From: Kuafuiihalomonas sp964477875
GTDB taxonomy: Bacteria; Myxococcota; Kuafuiibacteriia; Kuafuiibacteriales; Kuafuiibacteriaceae
Length of the DNA stretch: 9,609 bases
Direction: 5' to 3'
Assembly (NCBI GenBank): GCA_964477875.1
Contig: CAYZFR010000152.1
Span: forward strand, 1 to 9,609
Shown in pieces: positions 1 to 8,086 of the stretch. Within the stretch, counting starts at the first letter, position 1. The number at the start of each line of letters is the position of its first letter. The notes under the pieces were generated by a model. The model had not been told where the DNA came from. It ran no database searches and saw only the letters and a program-made list of their open reading frames with translations. The position numbers and the translations under genes were made by a program.

Positions 1-12
1 GCTGAAGGGGTC

Positions 13-447
13 TCAGCCTCGGATGCGGACGATGGCCGCTTTGACGTCGGGGGCTTCTACGGTCAGGCCGCGGCTCTTCAGCTGCTTCATGGCCACGCCC
101 ATGGCGGGCCCTTCGGCCTTGGCCTGCTGGATGGCGTCACGGACCGGGCCCAGGGCCTGCTCGATGTCGTCGACGGACAGGGCCTTTGGCAAGAAACCTT
201 GCAAGACGTCGATCTCGCGCTTCAGCTTTTCAGCGGTGGCCGGGTCCGAGGTAGCGGTGAGGGTCTCCTCGTTCGACTTGACCAGCTTGCGAACGATTTT
301 CTGGGCCTCCTCGTCCGAGCTGGCGGCGCCGCTCCGGGCCTCGGCGGTCTGGATCTCGCCCACCGCCACCCGAAGGACATCCTTGGCGACCCCGTCCTTC
401 TTCCTCATGGCGTCCTTGACGCCGTCTTTGAGCGCATCGATCAGCAT
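13..447 (-). CDS. yqeY: YqeY/GatB-related domain protein
   Basis: The 144-residue product is a full-length, stand-alone YqeY-family protein (members are usually about 145-150 residues). It starts MLIDALKDGVKDAMRKKD and shows the family pattern: a helical N-terminal half with a VLR...I..AE segment, an EE..I..KL.K..EE stretch, the LPKALS turn around residues 86-92, and a C-terminal G.AM...K motif (about residues 115-122). The fold is shared with the tail domain of GatB, the tRNA-dependent amidotransferase subunit, and is fused to GlnRS in some bacteria, so a tRNA-related role is likely but its exact function is not established. The ATG at 447 follows a strong ribosome binding site (GGAGAGG, 7 nt spacing). 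It is divergent from htrA. The presence of glnS two genes away fits a link to glutamine charging, which is inference. The start is secure. Confidence 0.93.
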   Translation of the reverse strand: MLIDALKDGVKDAMRKKDGVAKDVLRVAVGEIQTAEARSGAASSDEEAQKIVRKLVKSNEETLTATSDPATAEKLKREIDVLQGFLPKALSVDDIEQALGPVRDAIQQAKAEGPAMGVAMKQLKSRGLTVEAPDVKAAIVRIRG

Positions 448-470
448 GATACGACCTCTCCTCTCAGGGA

Positions 471-490
471 AGACCCGCAGTTACGGGTCT
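471..490 (+). promoter_or_regulatory. Hairpin 1 in the yqeY-htrA gap
   Basis: A perfect 7-bp inverted repeat, AGACCCG (471-477) and CGGGTCT (484-490), around a 6-nt loop. It directly abuts a second hairpin with no spacer. It lies between the two divergent ribosome binding sites, so it could be a leader RNA element for either gene or a DNA binding site. No T-run follows on either strand, so it is not an intrinsic terminator. Confidence 0.5.
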
Positions 491-515
491 CCCATGCGGA
501 GTCCTTCCGTATGGG
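491..515 (+). promoter_or_regulatory. Hairpin 2 in the yqeY-htrA gap, probable htrA leader RNA structure
   Basis: A 10-bp stem, CCCATGCGGA (491-500) and TCCGTATGGG (506-515), around a 5-nt loop. The only imperfection (positions 496 and 510) is a G-U pair in a plus-strand transcript but an A-C mismatch in a minus-strand transcript, so the fold is better in RNA read toward htrA. It ends 7 nt before a GGAGGA ribosome binding site. The strand assignment is inference from that single wobble. Confidence 0.5.
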
Positions 516-522
516 AATAATC

Positions 523-528
523 GGAGGA
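523..528 (+). promoter_or_regulatory. Ribosome binding site of the short leader frame
   Basis: GGAGGA, 6 nt before the ATG at 535. It is the strongest Shine-Dalgarno-like match upstream of htrA, yet it is too far from any htrA start (17 nt before the GTG at 546, 26 before the ATG at 555, 56 before the ATG at 585). It therefore appears to serve the 12-codon frame at 535-573. Confidence 0.5.
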
Positions 529-534
529 CTTTCC

Positions 535-573
535 ATGTCTGCCCAGTGTTTAACATGGCTCCGTTGCGAATAG
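535..573 (+). CDS. Putative 12-codon leader peptide upstream of htrA
   Basis: A short frame, ATG to TAG, encoding MSAQCLTWLRCE. The case for translation is a near-consensus ribosome binding site at good spacing, and a stop codon (571-573) that overlaps the htrA ribosome binding site (AGGGA, 572-576), with the htrA ATG only 11 nt further on. Ribosomes ending here would be delivered to the htrA start, which is the layout of a translationally coupled leader. The peptide has two cysteines, one tryptophan and one TTA leucine codon, which is unusual in such GC-rich DNA, but no run of one amino acid typical of attenuation leaders. No known leader peptide is recognised. It may be chance, since frames of 12 codons are common. 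Confidence 0.4.
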   Translation: MSAQCLTWLRCE

Positions 574-584
574 GGACGCACCCG

Positions 585-2051
<1,467 letters not shown>

Positions 2052-2069
2052 TTCTTCCCGAAAGTGCTA

Positions 2070-2100
2070 ATCCCGAGGCGTGTCGACCACGCCTCGGGAT
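2070..2100 (+). terminator. Perfect 13-bp hairpin: htrA terminator and/or glnS start-site structure
   Basis: ATCCCGAGGCGTG (2070-2082) and CACGCCTCGGGAT (2088-2100) form a perfect, GC-rich 13-bp stem with a 5-nt loop, beginning 18 nt after the htrA stop codon. The position suits an htrA intrinsic terminator, but the downstream tract (TTTCATT) is a weak U-run. The glnS GTG start (2080-2082) forms the last three bases of the left arm, and the right arm encodes glnS residues 3-7. The element could therefore terminate htrA, control glnS initiation, or both. Confidence 0.6.
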
Positions 2101-3744
2101 TTCATTCGTCAGATCATCGCCGACGACATCGAGAACGGCCGCAACGACGGTCGGGTCGTTACCCGCTTTCCACCCGAGCCGAACGGCTTTCTCCATGTTG
2201 GTCACGCCAAGCACGTCGTGTTGAACTTCGAGCTCGCCCGAGAGTTTGGCGGGCGCTGCCACCTGCGCTTCGACGACACCAACCCGCTCAAAGAGGAGCA
2301 GCGCTACGCCGACCAGATGATGGAAGACATACGCTGGCTCGGCTACGATTGGGGCGAGCACCTCTACCACGCCTCCGACTACTTCCCGAAGCTGTACGAG
2401 CTGGCTCAGCACGCCATCCGCGAAGGGCTCGCCTACGTGTGCAGCCTCGATGAAGCGTCCATCCGAGAGTGGCGCGGCACGGTGACCAGCCCCGGCCGCC
2501 CGAGCCCGGACCGAGATCGCGACCCGGAGGAGAGCCTCCGGCTGCTCGAACAGATGCGCACAGGCCAGCACCCCGAGGGCGCCTACACCCTGCGAGCCAA
2601 GATCGACATGGCGGCCCCCAACATGAAGCTGAGGGACCCGCTGATGTATCGGATCCGAAAGGTCCACCATCACAAGACCGGCGACGCGTGGAGCATCTAC
2701 CCGATGTACGACTACGCCCATCCGGTGTCCGACGCGCTGGAGATGGTCACCCACTCTCTTTGTACGCTGGAGTTCGAGAACAACCGGGCCATCTACGATT
2801 GGTTCGTGGAGCAGCTCCCCCTGCCCTCCAGACCCCGCCAGATCGAGTATGCCCGGCTGAACCTCGCCCACACCCTGATGAGCAAGCGCCGGCTCAAATA
2901 CCTCGTCGACGAAGGCTTCGTCAGCGGCTGGGACGACCCGCGTATGCCTACCGTGGCCGCCCTGCGGCGCCGCGGCTTCACGCCCAGCGCTCTCCGCGGC
3001 TTTGCCGCCCGAGCCGGCGTGTCTCGGTCCGACAACGTCATCGAGTACGGCGCCCTCGAGTACAGCATCCGCGAAGAGCTGAACCGTACCGCCCCCCGGG
3101 TCATGGGCGTCCTGGACCCCATCGAGCTGGTGATCACCGACTATCCAGAAGGGAAGACGGAGACCATCACCGCCGTGAACAACCCCGAGGATCCGAGCGC
3201 GGGCACGCGGGAGGTCCCCTTTTCGGGCCGCCTCTACATCGAGCGAGACGACTTCCTGGAGGAGGCACCCAAGAAGTGGTTTCGTCTCGCGCCAGGCCGG
3301 GAAGTGCGGCTCAAGCACGCCTACTTCGTGACCTGCGACGAGGTCGTGAAGAACGAGGCGGGCGAGGTGGTGCAGCTACGCTGCAGCCACGACCCTGCCT
3401 CCCGAGGCGGCGAGGCCCCCGACGGGCGGAAGGTGAAAGGCACCCTTCATTGGGTCGACGCCGAAGAGGGTCTACCGGCCGAAGTCAGGCTCTACGACCA
3501 GCTCTTCTCCGTGCTGGACCCCGGCTCGCTGGAGGACCTCCGCAGCGACCTCCAGACCGACTCGCTGCAGACGAAACAGGCCGTGGTCGAGCCCAGCCTG
3601 GCCGAGCTCGAGCCCGGGACGACCGTGCAGTTCATGAGACTCGGCTACTTCGCCCTCGACTCCGACGGCACCCCCGAGCGGCCGGTCTTCAACCGCACCG
3701 TCGGCCTCAAGGACTCCTGGTCGAAGGAGCAAAAGAAGACCTGA
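2080..3744 (+). CDS. glnS: Glutamine-tRNA ligase (GlnRS)
   Basis: The 554-residue class I aminoacyl-tRNA synthetase charges tRNA-Gln with glutamine in the cytoplasm; the length matches E. coli GlnRS (about 554). The N-terminus has the family FIRQII segment (8-13). The HIGH motif is H39-V-G-H42 within PPEPNGFLHVGH. Further hallmarks are LRFDDTNP, the IYPMYDY and THSLCTLEF stretch (about 206-233), and LMSKR (266-270, the KMSKS equivalent). The anticodon-binding beta-barrels cover about 340-554, ending in VFNRTVGLKDSW. There is no C-terminal YqeY extension. An in-frame TAA at 2068 and the conserved FIRQII leave the GTG at 2080 as the only conventional start. It lacks a well-placed ribosome binding site (GAGG lies 1 nt away) and sits inside a strong hairpin. 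Discriminating GlnRS has a patchy distribution in bacteria; many use GatCAB instead. Confidence 0.96.
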   Translation: MSTTPRDFIRQIIADDIENGRNDGRVVTRFPPEPNGFLHVGHAKHVVLNFELAREFGGRCHLRFDDTNPLKEEQRYADQMMEDIRWLGYDWGEHLYHASDYFPKLYELAQHAIREGLAYVCSLDEASIREWRGTVTSPGRPSPDRDRDPEESLRLLEQMRTGQHPEGAYTLRAKIDMAAPNMKLRDPLMYRIRKVHHHKTGDAWSIYPMYDYAHPVSDALEMVTHSLCTLEFENNRAIYDWFVEQLPLPSRPRQIEYARLNLAHTLMSKRRLKYLVDEGFVSGWDDPRMPTVAALRRRGFTPSALRGFAARAGVSRSDNVIEYGALEYSIREELNRTAPRVMGVLDPIELVITDYPEGKTETITAVNNPEDPSAGTREVPFSGRLYIERDDFLEEAPKKWFRLAPGREVRLKHAYFVTCDEVVKNEAGEVVQLRCSHDPASRGGEAPDGRKVKGTLHWVDAEEGLPAEVRLYDQLFSVLDPGSLEDLRSDLQTDSLQTKQAVVEPSLAELEPGTTVQFMRLGYFALDSDGTPERPVFNRTVGLKDSWSKEQKKT

Positions 3745-3776
3745 GCAGGACCTCTCAGCTCGGCTCGAGAAGGAGG

Positions 3777-4166
3777 CTAATCCGTCGAGGATGGGCTCGG
3801 CGTGCCGAGCCTCTCCAGGGACCAGCGGCCCGCTTCGTTTCGGCGCAGGAAGAGCTTGGCCTTTCTTCCCACCCACTTTTTCGAGTTGGCGTGGGTCTGG
3901 GCCAGCTCCGGCGTCATCGGATAGGCGACGAACAGCTTCCCTTCGAAGATGGTCCCATCCGACACCTGATCGGGGCGTGTCACCTCTCGCAGACCGCGGC
4001 GGCGCAGAAGCCGAAGTTTGGTCTCGGTCAACTCTCGCTCTACCAGGACCACGCCGTCCTCGAGCGAGACCACCTTCACCACGACCTCCAGGGCGGGCTC
4101 TTGATCCTCTTCCGTTGCGCCTGCCAGCGCCAGCGCCACCGCGGCGCCAATCGTCATTGCCATCAT
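3777..4166 (-). CDS. Small secreted protein of unknown function, last gene of the pilus operon
   Basis: I do not recognise the 129-residue product. It begins MMAMTIGAAVALALAGATEE, a short hydrophobic segment that looks like a signal peptide (cut near ALA or AGA), though it lacks a basic residue before the core. The mature part is a highly charged alpha/beta-looking domain: an acidic EVVVKVVSLEDGVVLVEREL stretch, then a basic RLLRRRGLREVTR helix and a KKWVGRKAKLFLRR segment. It has no cysteine, no prepilin leader and no second membrane segment. It overlaps the pilY1 stop by 4 nt (ATGA) and has its own ribosome binding site (GGAGAG, 7 nt), so it is made together with PilY1; a second ATG follows directly at 4163. 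It occupies the slot that holds pilE in Pseudomonas-type operons but is not a pilin. A periplasmic accessory factor for PilY1 or pilus assembly is a guess from context. Confidence 0.75.
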   Translation of the reverse strand: MMAMTIGAAVALALAGATEEDQEPALEVVVKVVSLEDGVVLVERELTETKLRLLRRRGLREVTRPDQVSDGTIFEGKLFVAYPMTPELAQTHANSKKWVGRKAKLFLRRNEAGRWSLERLGTPSPSSTD

Positions 4167-7100
4167 TCCAGCTCTCTCCAGAGGAACAGGCCCGGCCGCT
4201 TGCGGCGGATGTTGAGCTCGGCCTGCTGCTCACGGCTCAGGTCGCCGTGGCTCACGATCACGCCCGTCTCTTTGGGCGTGTACACGAACAGCCCGGCGCC
4301 GCCTTCGGTCTCGCCTTCCCATTTCTCTCGTTCTTCTTTGCTCTTCACGCCGTCGCCATTGACGTCCTGGGCCGCTCTCGCCGAGCAGTTGTCGACGGCG
4401 TAGACTCGATCGACGCCACTCGCCGTATCGCAGGCGGCCGAAGAGGGGATGGGCGTGAAGGTCTTGAAGAAGGCCACGCCCTCGGCCACCAAGGGGTCAC
4501 GGATCATGCGCTCGTGGCGCTCCAGGCGGAGGACCCAGCCCTTCTTGCCCTGACCGTAGACCTCTCGAGGTTCGATGGCGTCGACGTTGGTGGCGTCGGC
4601 CAGACCATCGACACCGATCGAAGAGACCGCGCCGTCATCCCAGATCACGCCCACGATGTCTCGCCCATCGTTGAGAGAGGAGTCGTTCAAGATGTTCAGA
4701 TTGGCGGGCTGCTGCACGTCCCCGGTTCCAAAGTAGACGCCGACGACCTCCTTGCCCGGGCAGCGGCTCTCCACCAAGTCGACACGGGTAAAGAACTTTC
4801 GAAAATCCCAGCCGTAGCCGAGCGCACCGTCGTTGAAGTTGGCGAGGCGCTTCGCCTTCCAGGTCACGCCGTCGTCGGGCGATGAAGCCTTCCAGATCTG
4901 ACCGCACTCGTCGGCCCAATAGAGCGCGGTCCCGATCGCGCCATCCAGGAACACCGAGACCTCGCTGCTGATCGGACAGACCATGTTGGCCAGGTCGGGG
5001 GAGCTCGATGCGTCGAAGCAGCGCGCGTCGCCGGCTGTGCCACAGTCGGCGGTGAAGCGAAGCGCGATGGCCTCGTCGGCAGCCCCGGCCCGGAAGGGCT
5101 CGGGCTCCGACTTGCCGTTCCACCGGTCCAGACGCACTGCGACCACTTGGGGCCGATGGTCGACGCCGAGCACCATGCCCGGGCTGGGGCCGACACCGTC
5201 GGGCTCGCCGGGCAACTCCCGAGAGGCGTAGCGGCCGCGAAGGGACTGGACCTCCGCGATTCGAAAGCCCTCGCCTTCTCGATCCACTCCGTCGGTGACG
5301 AGTCGAAGGCTGACGCTGTCGTCGTAGACCCAAGGGGTCCATGACTCCGCGAGCTCCGTCTCCGTGTAGGCGCCGATGACCTGACCCTGGGAGTCCTCGA
5401 CCTGCAGGACGTCCCCCGACTCCAGCGCGAAGACATCGAAGCGAAGCCGCATGGCCCGGGTGGCGTGGTGGCCGTCAGTGTAGACCAGCGGAACGGTCGA
5501 CATGTCGAGGGGCACACCCGAGGCGTCATAGCAGTCGCCGGCAGAGGCCGAGCAGCCTGGCGTATGATAGGAGTCGCAAAAGCCGGTGATCCCCATCCGG
5601 CTCTGATCCGACAGGTTGCCAATCCCGTCGCAGGGCGCCTCCACCACCGTCCCCGGCTGCTCGGTGGGTCGGAGGGTGCGGGCACCAGAGGCCGCTTCCT
5701 TGAAGTCCAAGTCGGGCACGTGCCCGGTCCCGAAGATTGCGACCAGCTCTGGATCCTTTTCGATACGGAAGCGCCCCACCCAAGGAGGTGAGATGGTGTC
5801 TGCGAGCTGGTCCATCACCGTCCCCGTCTCGACGCCGAGGGGAAAGATCGGATTCTGCTCGGCGGTGAGGTCTCCGTCGAACTTCGAAACGTCCAGCAGG
5901 TAGTGCGCCGAGCCGCCTCGGCCGAGAGAGAAGAGCAAGTAAGCCTTCTCGTCCTCCTCGATCAAGAAGTTGGCGTTGCTGTCCACGTGGACCAGCTGGG
6001 CCCGGCCATCGACATAGAATCGGTGACTGTAGGTCTGACCCGGCTGATCGAAGCGATCGGCGATGAGGCTGTTGGGCACCGGATTGGGTCGCCAAAGCTC
6101 GCCCGGGACCAGAGCCAGCTCCTCTTCGCCGTCGGCCGCATCGACGATGTGGAGCATTCCGTCGTTGCCGGTGAAGGCGACGAAACATGCGTTGGGCACT
6201 GGGTTCCCGCTTGGGTCGTCACAGTCTTCGTAGCGAAGGAAGACGGGGTTGGCGTGAACAGGATCGCCGATCGGCCATTGAGCGACCTCTTTGGGCCGAC
6301 CGGTCGCGCAGTCGGTCTCCCAGCTGTAACCGTGAAGGGTGTTGATGAGCCGATGGCGCGCGCAGCCGTTGGCGAAGGCGTCGTCTTCGCCCCAGTGATC
6401 CGGATGCAGGGCCACGTACTCTTCCTGTCCTGGGCGATAGGTCAGCACGTCGCGCACCGACCACGGGTCCGAGCCCGGCTCGCTGCCTGCTCCCCCGAGC
6501 TCATCCAGCACCAGCGCCCCCGCGCCGCCCGCGTCGGACGCGATCGCCTTGCTCCCGGTCCAAATGTCGACGGCACCCGGATTGGTGAGGAGCTTCTGGC
6601 CGTCTTCGGACTTGAGCAGACAGCTGTCGTCCGAAGTGTCGAAGACGCCGCCCTCCTTGACCGGAGGGAGGACGCAGTACTTCTTCAGGTTCCCGTACCA
6701 GGGCCCGGTCTGATTGGGACGAAAGCTGGTCACGTAGGCGTAGTTGTCGGGAAACAGCGAACCCGACTCGATGGCGATGGGCGCGAAGAACAGGGCGCTC
6801 CGGGCCCGAAGCGAAGAGATGATCGACTCGAAGGCCGCGTTGAGGCCGGAGACGTCGGAGGCGTAGAAGTACTCGCCACCACCGTCGGCGGCAATGCGCT
6901 GGAGGTTGTACGGACTGAAGCTCCCCGGGGCCCCGAAGCCGAGGGCGTAGGTCGAGATCCTTTGGTCGCCGGGGACGTCGCAGAGCAGGTCCGGATGGCT
7001 CCACATGTAGTCCGCCCCTCTCCATGGCTCCCACCGGCGGACGTAGCGGGACTCGGTGGGAGGCGTACACTCCCAGTCGAAGCGAGCGTCACCACCGTTC

Positions 7101-7594
7101 GGATTCCCGTCGCTGAGGAAGACCAAGTAATTGGGCTTACAGACTTCAGTGTTGCTCGTGTCGAAGTACTGGTTGAAGTAGCGACCATGGTCTCGCAAGG
7201 CGCGAGCCATGTGGGTTCCGCCGGTGATCGGCACCCGCATCACGCCATCCTCGAGAGACTTCAGATCCGAGTCGAATTCGACGTTGCGTCGCGTTCCGCT
7301 CCCAAACTCGTAGATCGAGAAGTTGATTCGTTCGTGCCAGCGATCGAGCACGCCGTCTTCAGAGGTCTCGCAGCCGACCAGGGCGGCCTTCATCTGCTCG
7401 CTCTTGTTGAGCCACACCGAACCCCAGTTGTGAGTGGAGGCGTACCAGCCACAGTTCGTCCGCAGGGTCCCCCAGCCCATGGAGCAAGAGCGGTCCAGAA
7501 TGAGGCCGACCTGGGGAACCAGGTCCTTGGCCCGCAGGTGATCGGCGGCGTCTGGGTACTGCGAAACAGCAATCAATAGGAACGAACTCAGCAT
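4163..7594 (-). CDS. pilY1: PilY1-like type IV pilus tip/assembly protein with vWA domain
   Basis: The 1143-residue product resembles PilY1/PilC, which with minor pilins primes type IVa pilus assembly and acts at the tip in adhesion. A short hydrophobic N-terminus (LSSFLLIAV) serves as signal peptide. A vWA domain (about 28-265) has a complete MIDAS: D34-x-S36-x-S38, T127 in GGTHMAR and D162 in FLSDGNP. The C-terminal propeller shows PilY1 signatures: SFRPNQTGPWYGNLKKY, LFSLGRGGSAHYLLDVSKFD, F621-GTG, Y892-WADECGQIWK and VYFGTGD. Two EF-hand-like loops are visible: D538-S-N540-A-N542 to E549, and D1077-V-N1079-G-D1081 to E1088. About 255 residues between 630 and 885 appear inserted and include a CUB-like stretch (about 700-785). 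The ATG at 7594 follows the pilX stop after 9 nt and lacks a strong ribosome binding site, suggesting translational coupling. Many cysteines imply disulfides. Confidence 0.92.
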   Translation of the reverse strand: MLSSFLLIAVSQYPDAADHLRAKDLVPQVGLILDRSCSMGWGTLRTNCGWYASTHNWGSVWLNKSEQMKAALVGCETSEDGVLDRWHERINFSIYEFGSGTRRNVEFDSDLKSLEDGVMRVPITGGTHMARALRDHGRYFNQYFDTSNTEVCKPNYLVFLSDGNPNGGDARFDWECTPPTESRYVRRWEPWRGADYMWSHPDLLCDVPGDQRISTYALGFGAPGSFSPYNLQRIAADGGGEYFYASDVSGLNAAFESIISSLRARSALFFAPIAIESGSLFPDNYAYVTSFRPNQTGPWYGNLKKYCVLPPVKEGGVFDTSDDSCLLKSEDGQKLLTNPGAVDIWTGSKAIASDAGGAGALVLDELGGAGSEPGSDPWSVRDVLTYRPGQEEYVALHPDHWGEDDAFANGCARHRLINTLHGYSWETDCATGRPKEVAQWPIGDPVHANPVFLRYEDCDDPSGNPVPNACFVAFTGNDGMLHIVDAADGEEELALVPGELWRPNPVPNSLIADRFDQPGQTYSHRFYVDGRAQLVHVDSNANFLIEEDEKAYLLFSLGRGGSAHYLLDVSKFDGDLTAEQNPIFPLGVETGTVMDQLADTISPPWVGRFRIEKDPELVAIFGTGHVPDLDFKEAASGARTLRPTEQPGTVVEAPCDGIGNLSDQSRMGITGFCDSYHTPGCSASAGDCYDASGVPLDMSTVPLVYTDGHHATRAMRLRFDVFALESGDVLQVEDSQGQVIGAYTETELAESWTPWVYDDSVSLRLVTDGVDREGEGFRIAEVQSLRGRYASRELPGEPDGVGPSPGMVLGVDHRPQVVAVRLDRWNGKSEPEPFRAGAADEAIALRFTADCGTAGDARCFDASSSPDLANMVCPISSEVSVFLDGAIGTALYWADECGQIWKASSPDDGVTWKAKRLANFNDGALGYGWDFRKFFTRVDLVESRCPGKEVVGVYFGTGDVQQPANLNILNDSSLNDGRDIVGVIWDDGAVSSIGVDGLADATNVDAIEPREVYGQGKKGWVLRLERHERMIRDPLVAEGVAFFKTFTPIPSSAACDTASGVDRVYAVDNCSARAAQDVNGDGVKSKEEREKWEGETEGGAGLFVYTPKETGVIVSHGDLSREQQAELNIRRKRPGLFLWRELE

Positions 7595-7603
7595 GACTCT
7601 CGA

Positions 7604-8086
7604 TCAGCGCGCGTGGCGCCCCTCCTGGACCAAGCCGGGCGGCTTGGACGCGAACTTGTAGATTTCGGCCCGGACGCCAGCCTCCTGGCCGGAGCTCCTC
7701 TCGCCATCGACGACCAGCTCGTACATGATGGCCTGCAGCCGACCCTGCGAGCTCTCGAGGAGCGGCGAGAGACGCAGCAACCGGACCTCGGCCGCATACT
7801 TGCCCAGTTTGTCCTCCCCCGCGAACATCGACTGCTGGGGAGGCTCCATGTCGTTGGACAGGTCGTCGTCCTTGAGGTCAGGGAGGCGATTGAGGAGACG
7901 CTGGTCGTTGATGAGCTCCATGAGCCCTCCTTCGGCGAGCTGGCGGGCCTCTCGCCCCCGGCGCTCTTCCCCTTGAAGAACGAAGTCGAAGCTCACCACG
8001 TCGAGCAGCACGGCGGCCGAGACCGCCGCCACCCCCAGGCTCAGGATGACGATCGGAAGTGAAAAGCCTCGTCGTTCGTACTTCAT
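7604..8086 (-). CDS. pilX: PilX-like minor prepilin
   Basis: The 160-residue product starts MKYERRG followed by FSLPIVILSLGVAAVSAAVLL, a prepilin-like leader with a peptidase site after G7 and one hydrophobic helix. Position +5 of the mature protein is isoleucine, not the glutamate found in most pilins, as seen in PilX- and GspK-type subunits. Residues after the helix (AR.LAEGGL.ELI) match the AEAGL pattern of the PilX/PulK group. The rest is a short charged domain without cysteines. It overlaps pilW by 4 nt (ATGA), with AAGGA 10 nt upstream of its ATG. Its stop (TGA, 7604-7606) is in the same frame as pilY1, which begins three codons later. PilX is thought to bridge minor pilins to PilY1 in the priming complex. 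The family call rests on the N-terminus and gene order. Confidence 0.8.
   Translation of the reverse strand: MKYERRGFSLPIVILSLGVAAVSAAVLLDVVSFDFVLQGEERRGREARQLAEGGLMELINDQRLLNRLPDLKDDDLSNDMEPPQQSMFAGEDKLGKYAAEVRLLRLSPLLESSQGRLQAIMYELVVDGERSSGQEAGVRAEIYKFASKPPGLVQEGRHAR

Noticed and set aside
546..584. Longer htrA N-terminus from the GTG at 546 or ATG at 555
   Set aside because: No ribosome binding site at usable distance, and it would add 10-13 residues ahead of a signal peptide that begins naturally at the ATG at 585.
448..584. Sigma-70 or sigma-E promoters in the divergent gap
   Set aside because: An AATAAT at 516-521 resembles a -10 but has no matching -35, and no GAACTT/TCTGA pair was found. 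It is too weak to annotate.
3745..3776. Bidirectional terminator between glnS and the convergent pilus operon
   Set aside because: The 32-bp gap shows only 4-bp complementary stretches and no T-run in either direction, so I do not call a terminator.
2469..4403. 644-codon plus-strand open frame overlapping glnS and running into the pilus region
   Set aside because: It lies out of frame with the unmistakable glnS and antisense to two minus-strand genes. The product is an arginine- and proline-rich translation typical of shifted frames in GC-rich DNA, with no domain.
5903..7579. 558-codon plus-strand open frame antisense to pilY1
   Set aside because: Long, but explained by third-position GC bias opposite pilY1. 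The product has no motif, and pilY1 has clear vWA and propeller motifs over the same bases.
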